Assembly (NCBI RefSeq): GCF_000470315.2
Contig: NZ_CBRF02000006.1
Coordinates: 1-64,000 of the forward strand
DNA length: 64,000 bases
DNA from: Psychromonas sp. SP041
Lineage (GTDB): Bacteria; Pseudomonadota; Gammaproteobacteria; Enterobacterales; Psychromonadaceae
Direction of reading: 5' to 3'
Part shown: positions 9,257-18,551 of the stretch, in pieces
Numbering within the stretch: the first letter of the stretch is position 1
How the letters are laid out: every line of letters begins with the position of its first letter
Notes under the pieces: generated by a model
Told to the model about the DNA's origin: nothing
The model's input: the letters and a program-made list of their open reading frames with translations, nothing else
Database searches by the model: none
Program-made: the position numbers and the translations under genes

Positions 9257-9940
9257 ATGAAAAAAACTTTTTCTAAATTAACGGCTGTTACCGTTTTACT
9301 GTCTGCAAGTTGTGTTTTCAATGTCGCTAATGCGAGTTTGATATTCTCTGAAGATTTTAGTGGTGGTAGTTCAGCATTACAAAGTTCAACTGATGTAACT
9401 TGGGCTGATACAAGCGGTGGAAGTTTCGAAGTTTACACCTCTGCAAGTGCTGGACGTCGTGGAATGAGCGGTACTTATGATCATGATAATGATGCATCAA
9501 CTGCACAAGTAAATATTCCTGGTGCAATCGAAGTAAACGATAATAGAGCTAATGAAACATTAACTGCTTCATTTACTTTAGATTCTATTATTGAAGCTGG
9601 TCAAGAAGCGGTATTAAGCTTTTTTGCTGGTGCTCGTAATAATGCAATCGGAGCAACAGTTGAAATTTTAAACTTAACGCAAGGTACTTCACTGTCTGGT
9701 TTATTTGAACCAACTACGACGACAACTGAATGGACTTTTAATAGTTTTTCTTTTGATTCAGCGGCAGCAAGTATTGGTGATGTTTTACAAATTAGTTGGA
9801 TTGGTGGCGGTAATAGCTCTGGATCAGGTTTAGAAGTAGCTGATGTGAACTTCTCTGTTGTTGATGTTCCTGCTCCTGCAACAACTGCAATTCTTGCTCT
9901 TGGTTTAGCTGGTTTAGGTTTCCGTCGTTTCAAGAAGTAA
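9257..9940 (+). CDS. PEP-CTERM sorting-domain protein
   Basis: A 227-residue secreted protein. The signal peptide ends near ANA (residue 27). A Ser/Thr/Gly-rich body, probably a beta-sandwich (LIFSEDFSGGSSALQSS...), follows. The C-terminal sorting signal reads VPAPATTAILALGLAGLGFRRFKK: a PAP variant of the PEP motif, one hydrophobic helix, then a basic tail. Proteins of this class are processed by exosortase and placed on the cell surface, often with exopolysaccharide. No exosortase gene is present in this window, so the processing enzyme must be encoded elsewhere. The gene is monocistronic, with its own candidate promoter and a strong terminator. The function of the body is unknown. Confidence 0.85.
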   Translation: MKKTFSKLTAVTVLLSASCVFNVANASLIFSEDFSGGSSALQSSTDVTWADTSGGSFEVYTSASAGRRGMSGTYDHDNDASTAQVNIPGAIEVNDNRANETLTASFTLDSIIEAGQEAVLSFFAGARNNAIGATVEILNLTQGTSLSGLFEPTTTTTEWTFNSFSFDSAAASIGDVLQISWIGGGNSSGSGLEVADVNFSVVDVPAPATTAILALGLAGLGFRRFKK

Positions 9941-9994
9941 TATGATTCGAGCTTAACGCTTTTTATCTAACTACTATTTCAAATGACTATTGAA

Positions 9995-10026
9995 GCACTA
10001 TACAAATCGTATGGTGCTTTTTTTTA
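9995..10026 (+). terminator. Rho-independent terminator of the PEP-CTERM gene
   Basis: GCACTATAC (9995-10003) and GTATGGTGC pair with one G-T pair around a five-base loop (AAATC), followed directly by eight or more T. Confidence 0.9.
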
Positions 10027-10338
10027 TCTTTCAAAAAGTGATATATTATTTATCAATTTTCTTTTACTAAGCAGCGTAATTTTAAAAGTAATTATTAAGA
10101 GTAACCTTACTCTTTAAACCTGACGAGCTCATTATTTCTATTTTTCCTTTCATTATATTGATAGACCTTTTGATTAAATTAAATCCCTCTTAGGATTTTT
10201 TCTGATGTTCTTTATACCCACATTAGACCCCTTAGAATAATAAATAGCTTAAATCGCCTATTTCATAATCTAATGTGTTTAGGCTAATTATATTTAAAAT
10301 TAATATATCTTTATTTCAAGATAATCATTAATTGCTTT

Positions 10339-10354
10339 AGACGTCTAGATGTCT
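10339..10354 (+). promoter_or_regulatory. Tandem MetJ operator (met boxes) of metNIQ
   Basis: Two adjacent 8-bp met boxes, AGACGTCT (10339-10346, a perfect consensus) and AGATGTCT (10347-10354, one mismatch). They lie 85 bp before metN. MetJ with S-adenosylmethionine binds such tandem boxes and represses methionine genes. Confidence 0.9.
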
Positions 10355-10438
10355 TAGTATGCATTGATAATTACGGTGGAGATCACTAATTTACTGTTGT
10401 GTTTGAAACATAAGCAGTATTTAATTTCAGGAAATCTG

Positions 10439-11473
10439 ATGATAGAAATAAAAAATGTAAACAAAGTGTTTTATCAGGGAGATAAAGTGATTAATGCACT
10501 TTCTGATATTAACCTTAATATAGCGCAAGGCAGTATTTTTGGCGTAATAGGTTCTTCTGGAGCAGGCAAAAGTACGTTGATACGTTGTGTTAACTTATTA
10601 GAGCGTCCTACGAGTGGAGAAGTATTTGTTGATGGCGTCGATTTAACAAAATTATCTGAACAACAGTTAACGCAAACGCGTCGTAAAATAGGCATGATTT
10701 TTCAACACTTTAACCTATTATCATCACGTACTGTTTTCAATAACATTGCATTACCGTTAGAGCTAGCGGGTGAATCAAAAAGTAAGATTAAAACTAAAGT
10801 CGAAGGGTTATTAAAGTTAGTTGGATTAGTCGATAAACGCGATGTATACCCAGCAAATTTAAGTGGTGGTCAAAAGCAACGTGTTGCTATTGCTCGTGCT
10901 TTAGCATCAGATCCTAAGGTCTTGCTATGTGATGAAGCAACCAGTGCATTAGATCCTGCAACCACTATTTCTATCTTAGAGCTTTTACGTAAAATTAATA
11001 AAGAGCTAAATTTAACTATCTTATTGATCACTCATGAAATGGCGGTAGTAAAAGGTATTTGCCAAGAAGTAGCGATTATTGGAGATGGTAAATTAGTTGA
11101 GAATGGCTCTGTCGGAGACATCTTTGCACATCCAAAAACAGAGCTCGCACGTGAATTTATTCGTTCTACTTTAGATCTTTCTATTCCAGGGGATTATAAG
11201 GAACGCTTACAAACAGAACGTGTTGAAAATAGCTATCCATTGATACGTTTAGAGTTTACTGGTGCGTCCGTTGATGCACCGGTAATAAGTCATGTTGCAC
11301 GAGAGTTCAATATTGATATCAGCATATTAAGTTCAAATATGGATTATGTCGGCGGGGTTAAGTTTGGTCTTATGCTTGCGGAATTCATTGGTTCAGAAGC
11401 GTGTGCAGATAAAGCAATTCAATACTTGAAAGAACAAAAAATTGAACTAGAGGTGCTAGGTTATGTCATTTAA
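10439..11473 (+). CDS. metN: Methionine ABC transporter ATP-binding protein MetN
   Basis: This ATPase drives D/L-methionine import across the inner membrane. I place the start at 10439 ([12 protein letters not shown]), preceded by an AGGA ribosome-binding site; the reading frame is open further upstream, back over the met-box region. Walker A is GSSGAGKST, the signature is [16 protein letters not shown], and Walker B is [13 protein letters not shown]. The C-terminal 80 residues form the NIL/ACT-like domain that binds methionine and gives trans-inhibition ([19 protein letters not shown]). The stop overlaps the metI start by 11 bp, so the two are translationally coupled. Expression should be controlled by the tandem MetJ boxes upstream. 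Confidence 0.96.
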   Translation: MIEIKNVNKVFYQGDKVINALSDINLNIAQGSIFGVIGSSGAGKSTLIRCVNLLERPTSGEVFVDGVDLTKLSEQQLTQTRRKIGMIFQHFNLLSSRTVFNNIALPLELAGESKSKIKTKVEGLLKLVGLVDKRDVYPANLSGGQKQRVAIARALASDPKVLLCDEATSALDPATTISILELLRKINKELNLTILLITHEMAVVKGICQEVAIIGDGKLVENGSVGDIFAHPKTELAREFIRSTLDLSIPGDYKERLQTERVENSYPLIRLEFTGASVDAPVISHVAREFNIDISILSSNMDYVGGVKFGLMLAEFIGSEACADKAIQYLKEQKIELEVLGYVI

Positions 11474-12149
11474 TGCAATAACTATGTGGTGGGCTGAAAA
11501 TACGCGATTAATTGAGTTATTAGTAGACTCTTTATGGGAAACATTAGTGATGGTGTTTACCTCTGGTTTTATTGGTTTTGCAGTGGGTATTCCTCTAGGT
11601 GTTTTATTACACCTCAGTAAAAAGAATGGTCTCTTAGAAAACATGGTTTTAAATAAAGTGTTAGGAGTCGTAGTCAATATCGGCCGTTCTATTCCTTTTA
11701 TTATTTTATTGGTGGCATTAATTCCCGTGACACGTTTTATTGTTGGGTCGTCAATCGGCACGGCTGCTGCTATTGTGCCATTGACCATCGGTGCTATTCC
11801 TTTTATTGCACGTCTTGTAGAAGGGGCTTTATTGGAAGTGCCAAGTGGTTTAGTAGAAGCTGCTCAGGCAATGGGTGCAAAACCAATTCAAATTATTAAT
11901 AAGGTGTTATTACCAGAAGCCTTACCGGGCATTATTAACGCAGTGACGATTACGTTAGTGACTTTAGTTGGTTACTCTGCAATGGCCGGTACTGTTGGTG
12001 GTGGTGGTCTTGGTGATGTTGGCATTCGTTATGGTTATCAACGTTTTGACGCAACAGTAATGATGATCACTATCGTCATTCTAGTTATTCTTGTGCAAAT
12101 GATTCAATCACTTGGTGATTACCTTGTTAAACGTGTCGACCATCGTTAA
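11463..12149 (+). CDS. metI: Methionine ABC transporter permease MetI
   Basis: A 228-residue inner-membrane permease with five hydrophobic segments, partner of MetN and MetQ. The EAA-type coupling helix is visible as [27 protein letters not shown] (seen in two parts around residue 140), followed by the conserved [27 protein letters not shown] region. Length and motifs match the family throughout. It overlaps metN and is followed by a 135-bp gap before metQ. That gap contains an isolated CAGACATT, at most a half-match to a met box. Confidence 0.96.
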   Translation: MSFNAITMWWAENTRLIELLVDSLWETLVMVFTSGFIGFAVGIPLGVLLHLSKKNGLLENMVLNKVLGVVVNIGRSIPFIILLVALIPVTRFIVGSSIGTAAAIVPLTIGAIPFIARLVEGALLEVPSGLVEAAQAMGAKPIQIINKVLLPEALPGIINAVTITLVTLVGYSAMAGTVGGGGLGDVGIRYGYQRFDATVMMITIVILVILVQMIQSLGDYLVKRVDHR

Positions 12150-12284
12150 TTTGTTAAGTTTTAACCTGGTCTTTAGCATTTAGTTTCAGACATTAACGTT
12201 TTTAATTTAGAAATATTAAGTTTTAAAATTAAAAAATTACATTTTAAAAAATGCATTTAATCATTATATGAAAAAGGAAAGTTT

Positions 12285-13103
12285 ATGAGTTTTAATATTA
12301 AAAAAGTATTCGCTGTCTTAGGTCTTGCATCAACATTCGCATTAGCAGGCTGTGGTGAAAAAGAAGTTGTTGCAGTGGATAACACTAAAGTAACTATCGG
12401 TGTTATTGCTGGCGCAGAAGCACAAGTAGCTGAGATTGCGGCAAAAATTGCAAAAGAAAAATATGGGTTAGATGTATCATTAGTGACTTTTTCTGATTAC
12501 ATCACACCTAATGCTGCATTAGACGAAGGCTCAATTGATGCAAATGCATTCCAACATAAACCTTACTTAGATCAGCAAATTGCTGACCGTGGTTACAAGT
12601 TTGTTGCTGCGGGTAACACATTAGTTTACCCAATCGCAGGTTACTCAAGCAAAATCACCTCTTTAGATGAATTAAAAGATGGCGATCAAATTGCAGTACC
12701 AAGTGACCCAACGAACCTAGGTCGTTCTTTAATCTTATTAGAGAAGCAAGGTTTATTAACGCTTAAAGAAGGTGCTGGTCTACAAGCAACAGTATTAGAT
12801 ATTGTTAGCAGTGAGAAAAACTTAAAAATTATTGAGCTAGAAGCTGCACAATTACCTCGCTCATTAGAGGATGTAAGCCTTGCTATCATCAACACAACCT
12901 ATGCAAGTTCTATCGATCTTTCTCCTGAGCATGATGGTTTGTTTGTTGAAAACAAAGAGTCTCCATACGTTAACTTAATTGTTGCTCGTGAAGATAATGT
13001 TAAGGCTGAAAACGTACAAAACTTTGTTAAAGCATACCAGTCTGATGAAGTGTACCAAGCTGCACTTGAAATATTTAAAGGTGGCGCTGTTAAAGGTTGG
13101 TAA
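12285..13103 (+). CDS. metQ: Methionine-binding lipoprotein MetQ
   Basis: A 272-residue lipoprotein of the NlpA/MetQ family. The lipobox is LAGC (Cys at residue 23), with Gly at +2, so outer-leaflet inner-membrane or outer-membrane placement is possible. The family pattern follows: VTIGVIAGAEAQVAEIAAKIA, the HKPYLDQQ segment, IAVPSDPTNLGRSLILLEKQGLL, and a C-terminal VKAYQSDEVYQ helix. It binds methionine and delivers it to MetI. An AAAGGAAAG site precedes the ATG, and a strong terminator closes the operon. Confidence 0.95.
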   Translation: MSFNIKKVFAVLGLASTFALAGCGEKEVVAVDNTKVTIGVIAGAEAQVAEIAAKIAKEKYGLDVSLVTFSDYITPNAALDEGSIDANAFQHKPYLDQQIADRGYKFVAAGNTLVYPIAGYSSKITSLDELKDGDQIAVPSDPTNLGRSLILLEKQGLLTLKEGAGLQATVLDIVSSEKNLKIIELEAAQLPRSLEDVSLAIINTTYASSIDLSPEHDGLFVENKESPYVNLIVAREDNVKAENVQNFVKAYQSDEVYQAALEIFKGGAVKGW

Positions 13104-13137
13104 TCCATTCCTTATAGCGCAATGCTAAGTTAACTAA

Positions 13138-13170
13138 AAAGGTATTAAGCTGAGCTTGATACCTTTTTTT
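13138..13170 (+). terminator. Terminator of metNIQ
   Basis: AAAGGTAT(TA)AAGCT and AGCTTGATACCTTT form a stem around 13138-13164, followed by a run of T. It lies 35 bp after the metQ stop. Confidence 0.88.
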
Positions 13171-13210
13171 ATACCTGTTGAAAAGTGACTCCTTACTAAA
13201 AAACCATCGG

Positions 13211-13465
13211 TACATACTCGTTACCGTTCAAAATGCTTTGTTCAGTCGTTGGCTTAGACTCCAAATCAAGGCGTGACATGATGACAATGGCGAGTCCTTA
13301 TCGAAGGTTGCAATTCAGAGTTGGTTTTCAAGCTAACAGTCCAGAGGGAAAGCGGTGAAGTTGTTAGAAAGTGCCGACTTAAGCTGTTAGATTTTCCTCT
13401 TTCTGTCTATAACCTGTTCACTTCATCGCTTGTGGAATTTTGCACCTTAAATGGTAACGGGTATA
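13211..13465. repeat. Intergenic repeat, family 1 (copy B, longest)
   Basis: A 255-bp element with inverted termini ATACTCGTTACCGTTCAA (left) and AAATGGTAACGGGTAT (right). The internal halves contain further complementary pairs (GCGGTGAAG with CTTCATCGC). Its left half matches copy A and its right half matches copy C (TTCCTCTTTCTG, CTGTTCACTTCA, TTTTGCACCTT). No ORF is present. It lies between the metNIQ terminator and the gene at 13572. Confidence 0.8.
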
Positions 13466-13571
13466 AATAGTGAGATGATTTTAGTATTATCTTAATTCAT
13501 CTCTATCATATTAATCAATTCTATTTATTTGGTTTTTCGACACTAATCGCGTCTTTAAAGGAATTTACGAA

Positions 13572-14783
13572 ATGAAAATAATCATTCCTGCTATCTGTTT
13601 GATAGTGGTTTCAATGTCGGCTCAAGCTGATTGGAAGGAGTCATTGTCAACAGGTTGGAGTTCAGTTAAAAATAGCAGTTCAGAGCTTTATACTGATCTC
13701 ACTGGAGAGGAGGGCGAAGTGACACAAGCATTATCAACACTGTCAGCCGCTAGACAAAAGTCGATATCGTCATGGGATAAAATGGAAGATCGATTCGCTG
13801 ATATAATCGAAGTAAAAGGGGAGAAAGATCAAGCGCCAGAAAGTGCTTTTTTCAAAAAGGATAAAGCAAATTATCAAGATGACATTGATGCATTGTTAGG
13901 TGATGTTTATGGTATTTTAAATGATGATATTGTCAAAGAGGCAAGTAATAGTATTGTACAAATTGACTCGACTATTTTAGCGTTTCAAAAGAAGGCCTCT
14001 CAACAAAAATCAAAGTCGGTTATTTTGATCGGCGAAGATAAAAAAGAAGCGTTAAAGAAACAACAACAATACGAAGATGATATCGCTGAATACCAACACA
14101 ATCGTGAAAAGATGATTGAAGCAGTACAAATAAGGCTCGATGAGTTTGGTACTGAGCTTTCATTTGAACAAGTTGAAGCATTATTAGTACGTGTTAATGC
14201 AGATGATATTTTAGCTATGACAACTATTTTTCCGGTGATTGGTGAAATAGCTTCTTCATTTGCTAAGATCACAGCGACTTCAGGCGAAGATCTTAATAAT
14301 GCTAAAAAATATTACAGCATGTATGTGGTGTTATTGGAGCTGCAACTTTATATTCAAGAACGTTATATTGCCGATTTAAAATATAAATATATCCCACGTA
14401 TTGATGAGTTACAGAATAAGCAAAATAACCTAATCAAAACAACTAAAAACGAGATGCGTAAAGCTTCTTCAAAGCACAAAAAGTCTTATTCTTTAAATTT
14501 AAAAAGCCAGAATACAACCTTGAAAGCCATTAAATTATATAAAGTGAGTATGCAGCAAGATTTAAGTAATATGTCTAAGGCTCACCGCCTGTTAGTGGAA
14601 GATTATACTTTAGCGGTTAATACCTTAAATACAGTTACTATGTCTTCTCAAGTCAGTAATCTGATATCGGATAGCAGTCAATTATTTGATACAATAATGG
14701 CATTACAAGCGCCGGAGTTAGTACCGTTTAATAATATTCAAATGCAAAAAGAATTCTCGGTTTTGACTGATAAAATTAAATAA
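13572..14783 (+). CDS. Secreted coiled-coil protein of unknown function
   Basis: A 403-residue protein that I do not recognise. A clear signal peptide (MKIIIPAICLIVVSMSAQA, cleavage before DWKES) is followed by a largely helical, charged body. Long heptad-like stretches occur around residues 140-190 and 270-345 (KQQQYEDDIAEYQHNREK, LQNKQNNLIKTTKNEMRK). A short hydrophobic patch near 215-230 (TIFPVIGEIASSFAKI) could be a membrane-associated hairpin. There are no cysteines in the mature part and no catalytic motif that I can see. It looks like a periplasmic structural or adaptor protein. An AAAGGA site lies before the ATG. It appears monocistronic. Confidence 0.6.
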   Translation: MKIIIPAICLIVVSMSAQADWKESLSTGWSSVKNSSSELYTDLTGEEGEVTQALSTLSAARQKSISSWDKMEDRFADIIEVKGEKDQAPESAFFKKDKANYQDDIDALLGDVYGILNDDIVKEASNSIVQIDSTILAFQKKASQQKSKSVILIGEDKKEALKKQQQYEDDIAEYQHNREKMIEAVQIRLDEFGTELSFEQVEALLVRVNADDILAMTTIFPVIGEIASSFAKITATSGEDLNNAKKYYSMYVVLLELQLYIQERYIADLKYKYIPRIDELQNKQNNLIKTTKNEMRKASSKHKKSYSLNLKSQNTTLKAIKLYKVSMQQDLSNMSKAHRLLVEDYTLAVNTLNTVTMSSQVSNLISDSSQLFDTIMALQAPELVPFNNIQMQKEFSVLTDKIK

Positions 14784-14882
14784 GTCCTTAAGCGTTAATG
14801 AGTAAAACGCTCTGTTGTTATTCATTAATTTAACTATTTAACTATTTAACTATTAAATCTAAGTAACTTAGGAGAAGTAAAA

Positions 14883-15353
14883 ATGAAAACTGCACGTCCA
14901 CCTTTACCACCTTTTAATTTAGCAAGTGCAATATTAAAGGTAAGAGCTGCTGAAAATGGTTGGAATAATAAAAATCCTGAAGCAGTTTCCCTTGCTTATA
15001 GCGCTGATAGTGAATGGCGAAATCGTTCTAATTTCATTAATGGTCGAGCTGAGATCGTTGATTTCTTGACGAACAAGTGGCAAAACGAATTAGATTACAA
15101 ATTAGTGAAAGAGCTTTGGGCTTTTACTGGAAATCGTATCGCGGTGAGATTTGCTTATGAATATCGAAATGCTGAAAATCAATGGTTTCGTGCTTATGGT
15201 AATGAAAACTGGGAATTTGATGAGTTAGGATTAATGCAAAAGCGTTTTGCATGTATTAACGATTTAGCGATCGAAGAAAAAGATCGATTGTTTACTTGGG
15301 AAGGGAATAGTAGACCTGATGATTTTCCAAGTTTATCTGACTTAGGCTTGTAA
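14883..15353 (+). CDS. DUF1348 (SnoaL/NTF2-like) protein
   Basis: A 156-residue cytoplasmic protein of the DUF1348 family, a branch of the NTF2-like/SnoaL cone fold. Typical features run from the start ([23 protein letters not shown]), through the middle ([44 protein letters not shown]), to a C-terminal motif [14 protein letters not shown] with RLFTWEG. The fold usually holds a small hydrophobic ligand, but members of this family have no well-established reaction. A good AGGAG ribosome-binding site lies 7 bp before the ATG. No operon partner is evident. Confidence 0.85.
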   Translation: MKTARPPLPPFNLASAILKVRAAENGWNNKNPEAVSLAYSADSEWRNRSNFINGRAEIVDFLTNKWQNELDYKLVKELWAFTGNRIAVRFAYEYRNAENQWFRAYGNENWEFDELGLMQKRFACINDLAIEEKDRLFTWEGNSRPDDFPSLSDLGL

Positions 15354-15806
15354 ACTTCGTTTTTTATTTAAGGTTTACAGTACTTCTTATTGTTCGTTAA
15401 GCCTTACTTAAACCGTACTGTTATTCATATCTTTAATCGGTGCCACTTTTTTAAAAGTACTGTTTGTTTAAAAGCAATTACCTACTTAAAAAAATAGTTG
15501 GCTACTTAAAAGCGTTGCCTACTAAAGCGCTAGTGAATAACGGTATGCTCGTATTTATAGCTTCCTTGAGTTTGGTTATTTTGAACTCTATTAATAAACT
15601 AAATCATAGAGCTTAATCATCGAACTTAATAATATTGTTAGGCTATAACTTCCTAACTTCTGCTAATAATAGTAATCAACTATTCATGTTTAACACTAAT
15701 ATAAAACCTTCTTGCCAGTTTTTTGTTGAAAAATAATACAGTTCTTTAGAGTAAGAGTGATCTTCCCTGAGAGCTAATCTATCTAAATAACATCAATTCT
15801 GCTTAA
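15354..15806. other. Non-coding interval
   Basis: About 450 bp with no gene. Short AT-rich repeats of the form CTACTTAAAA occur around 15480-15530. No strong hairpin was seen. It probably includes the site where the 5' part of the neighbouring mscS gene was lost. Confidence 0.45.
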
Positions 15807-16133
15807 AGAATTGAGATTAACTATACGGTTGAAGGTAAGATTCGTGTCGATTTGACGATTGGTGTTTCATACAATGCAGACATTGACCAAACCAAAGCCG
15901 TGTTAATGGATGTGTTACTTGCAAACGATAAAGTCATGCAAACACCTGCTCCTTTTGTTGGTGTCTTAGAGATGGGTGACAGCTCTGTTAACTTTGCGGT
16001 TAGACCACATTGCGATCCAAAAGATTATTGGGATGTGTTTTTTAGTGTTAATGAAGAACTAAAGAAAGCGCTTGATAGAAATGCGATTAGCATTCCGTTC
16101 CCACAACGTGATGTACATTTAATTCAAGCTTAA
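15807..16133 (+). pseudogene. 5'-truncated MscS-type mechanosensitive channel remnant
   Basis: The open frame begins after an in-frame TAA at 15804 and reads IEINYTVEGKIRVDLTIG, then VSYNADI...VGVLEMGDSSVNFAVRPHC...IPFPQRDVHLIQA. This is the C-terminal third of the cytoplasmic domain of small MscS channels (about 280 residues in full). The membrane helices, including the pore helix, and most of the beta domain are missing. A TTG at 15852 could formally start a 93-residue peptide, but no channel could form. The remaining part is free of stops and well conserved, so the truncation may be fairly recent. Confidence 0.85.
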
Positions 16134-16226
16134 GAATTATATAAGCTTAAAAATGGATAATAATGATTGCAGGTTATTGATAATGTTTTCATAAATAACA
16201 TTTTAAGCTAACGGTTACTCTATTAA

Positions 16227-16262
16227 AAAGGCGCTAATATCTAGGTATTAACGCCTTTTTTA
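16227..16262. terminator. Bidirectional terminator between mscS remnant and DoxX gene
   Basis: AAAAAGGCGCTAATA and TATTAACGCCTTTTT form a stem with A and T runs on opposite sides, suited to terminating both the plus-strand remnant and the minus-strand operon that ends at 16364. Confidence 0.85.
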
Positions 16263-16363
16263 TGACTTGCACTTTAAATAGTCTTTATCGGAAGTGGCTA
16301 TTTTTTATTGCTTATTATTTATTACTTATGATTTAGTTTCTAGTTTTGATTACTTAGCGCTTA

Positions 16364-16843
16364 TTACTTTTTATTAAATACGCTTTTAATAAAGCGGTCT
16401 ACAGTAAGGAAGCCACCACTAAAGATAACAACTTGTGCTAATAATACACCCCATAGAACATGTTCAGCATAAGCAACCGGTGCAATATCTTCTAAGCTAA
16501 TCACTGCAATAATATTAACAAAAAACAATCCTAAAGCAGCAAAACGAGTGGTTAATCCAAATATTAATAATACGGGTAGTACAAGTTCACCGATAGTCCC
16601 TAGATAAGCCGCTAATTCAAAAGGCAATACTGGTACTTGATATTCGTATTCAAATAAAAGAAGGGTGCTTTCCCAGTCTCGTAATTTGGTAAGGCCAGAA
16701 GCAAAAAATGCCCAACCAACATACACACGAGCAGCTAATAAAGTCAGTGGCTGTAATAGGTTTACCTTTTCTGCAATATATAAATATAGGTTACCAATTG
16801 ATGAAAATAATGATTTTTTTGATTCAGAAGTATAAGTATTCAT
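16364..16843 (-). CDS. DoxX-family membrane protein of the bufferin-type operon
   Basis: A 159-residue protein with four hydrophobic helices, of the DoxX/DoxD family: LLAARVYVGWAFFASGLTKLRDWESTLLLFEYEYQVPVLP shows the family opening, given here as the ARVYVGWAFFASGLTKL segment. It is the last gene of the minus-strand cluster, and its start overlaps the DUF2063 gene stop by 4 bp. DoxX proteins often accompany DUF692/DUF2063 pairs. They may link peptide or metal handling to membrane quinone redox, but the role is unproven. The N-terminal 25 residues are cytoplasmic. Confidence 0.82.
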   Translation of the reverse strand: MNTYTSESKKSLFSSIGNLYLYIAEKVNLLQPLTLLAARVYVGWAFFASGLTKLRDWESTLLLFEYEYQVPVLPFELAAYLGTIGELVLPVLLIFGLTTRFAALGLFFVNIIAVISLEDIAPVAYAEHVLWGVLLAQVVIFSGGFLTVDRFIKSVFNKK

Positions 16844-17631
16844 AGTGAGTTCTCTTTAAAGTGTAAAATTAAATTTTGTTCTATTGCTGCTACTAACCAT
16901 TCTTCAAATGAAAAATCATCATAATGGCTGACTGTATCCAGTGATTCTGCTAATGACTTCTTTGCCTTTAAAGAAAACATAAACTCAGCTTCGCTATCAG
17001 TTAATGTTGTTACTTTAGGTTGAAATTCAGGCCTGGATACCATGACTGTGTGTTTTTTGGGTTTTGTGTTTAGTGCTACCTTTGCTTGCTCCATTGCCAT
17101 TTTTCGTTGTTGTTGATCAGGATGGTGGTGCGCATCAAAAATCTCATTAATAGGTGACGTTGTTTTTATCAAGGCGACATTGTTATTTAATGTAATGTTG
17201 ATATCTTCAGGTTCGGCACTCGCCAATAATGCTAATGACGTATAATCAAGCGTTTGATCTTGGCCATTTAATGCTTTATGTATATGCCAATCGAGTGCTG
17301 CACAATCAGGTAAATAAGAGTATTCATGCGCAATTTTATTGGTTGCAATAAAATGTGAGAACTCATCGCCCCATTGTGCCCAGTCACCTTGGTTTGGTGG
17401 GCATTGCTTTAAAAAGCCTTGTACTAAATTTTCGTTAACATCACTATCTAATAACTGTGAAATAGTGGGAAAAGTAATGCTTAAAGCACGCTGTGCATTA
17501 GCTAATAGATTACGTCGGTAGATATTAATTCCACGCGCATCAAAACCACTCTTTTCTAATTCATTAGCGAGTGACTTAGAATCGTTATTCCAAATTAGCG
17601 CTAATAAATGCTGTTGTTGAGTCATCGGCAA
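16840..17631 (-). CDS. DUF2063 partner protein (BufC/HvfC-like)
   Basis: A 263-residue cytoplasmic protein of the DUF2063 family, often labelled a putative DNA-binding domain. The N-terminal helical domain begins QQHLLALIWNNDSK and continues through INIYRRNLLANAQRALSITFPTISQLL, the hallmark of the family; a second domain follows. In characterised clusters this protein is the partner of the DUF692 (MNIO) enzyme and is thought to present the precursor peptide to it. Here it lies 37 bp after that enzyme gene and overlaps the DoxX gene. A DNA-binding role is not supported by context. The family call is firm; the mechanism is by analogy. Confidence 0.85.
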   Translation of the reverse strand: MPMTQQQHLLALIWNNDSKSLANELEKSGFDARGINIYRRNLLANAQRALSITFPTISQLLDSDVNENLVQGFLKQCPPNQGDWAQWGDEFSHFIATNKIAHEYSYLPDCAALDWHIHKALNGQDQTLDYTSLALLASAEPEDINITLNNNVALIKTTSPINEIFDAHHHPDQQQRKMAMEQAKVALNTKPKKHTVMVSRPEFQPKVTTLTDSEAEFMFSLKAKKSLAESLDTVSHYDDFSFEEWLVAAIEQNLILHFKENSL

Positions 17632-17668
17632 TCCTTAATGAGTAATGCTTCATTTACTATTTTATTGT

Positions 17669-18538
17669 TTAAATTTTTCTATCAAACAAGGTATTAGCGA
17701 TATGACGTGCTTTATTTGCTTCACCTATTAAGATTGACCACTCTGGTAAATCGTTGTCCCATTCAATTAACGTAGGAATTGGTCCAAAGCGTTGTAATGC
17801 TTGTTCATAACCTTGCCAAACTTGGTCTGAAACTGGACGAGCGTGATCATCGACAACTAACTCACCTGGCAACGCGGCAGTACAACCTGCAAGATGAATT
17901 TGAGCAACACTATTGATGGGTAATATATTAATGTAGTCATTAACTGATTGCTTAATATTGCCACCTTCAAAGTTCATGCTATTGACCGCTATATTATTAA
18001 TATCTAATAATATTTTTGAGTCTGTACGTCGGCTAAGCTCTGCTAAGAACTCTGCTTCAGATAGATAACTCTGATCAAACTTTATATAAGCAGATACATT
18101 TTCAATAATTAACTGTCTGCCCAATATTGACTGTACTTTATCAACTTGTTCACACATGCGATCTAAACTTGCATTCGTGTGAGTAATTGGTAATAAATCG
18201 CCACTATGTATTAATTGTCCTTGCTGCTGTCCCCATGTAAAACAGGCATGTTCAGACATTAAGAACGGATCGATACTGCGTGCTAAGTTGGCTAATCGAT
18301 CTAAATAGTGACGAGGAATATCTTGCTCAGAACCTAAACCCATTGATGTTGAGTGCAAACTAATAGGATATTTTTCACGAACCTGATTAAGCACCGATAA
18401 TGCTGCACCACCTTCACCAAAAAAATTCTCAGAATGCACTTCTACAAAATCAACTTGTTTAGGTTGAGTCAATACATCAGTAAAATGTGGGTGTCGTAAA
18501 CCAACACCAATTAAAACGTCTTTACTTTCTACTGACAT
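17669..18538 (-). CDS. DUF692 multinuclear non-heme iron enzyme (MNIO; BufB/HvfB-like)
   Basis: A 289-residue TIM-barrel protein of the DUF692 family. Members hold two or three iron ions and modify cysteines in a partner peptide (for bufferins, to thiooxazole-type rings). Metal-ligand motifs are visible: LRHPHF, VDFVEVHSENFFG near residue 35, SLHSTSMGLG, LMSEHACFTWG, IENVS near 145, LLDINNIAVNS near 180, IHLAGC near 218, DDHARPVSDQVW, and LIEWDNDLP. It lies 13 bp downstream of one precursor peptide gene, the expected order. The substrate peptides are almost certainly the two neighbouring DUF2282 proteins. Confidence 0.9.
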   Translation of the reverse strand: MSVESKDVLIGVGLRHPHFTDVLTQPKQVDFVEVHSENFFGEGGAALSVLNQVREKYPISLHSTSMGLGSEQDIPRHYLDRLANLARSIDPFLMSEHACFTWGQQQGQLIHSGDLLPITHTNASLDRMCEQVDKVQSILGRQLIIENVSAYIKFDQSYLSEAEFLAELSRRTDSKILLDINNIAVNSMNFEGGNIKQSVNDYINILPINSVAQIHLAGCTAALPGELVVDDHARPVSDQVWQGYEQALQRFGPIPTLIEWDNDLPEWSILIGEANKARHIANTLFDRKI

Positions 18539-18551
18539 ATTATTTTACCTA

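Noticed and set aside
14825-14860. Tandem TTAACTATT units before the DUF1348 gene
   Set aside because: Three to four short AT-rich units in an AT-rich genome; no sign of function.
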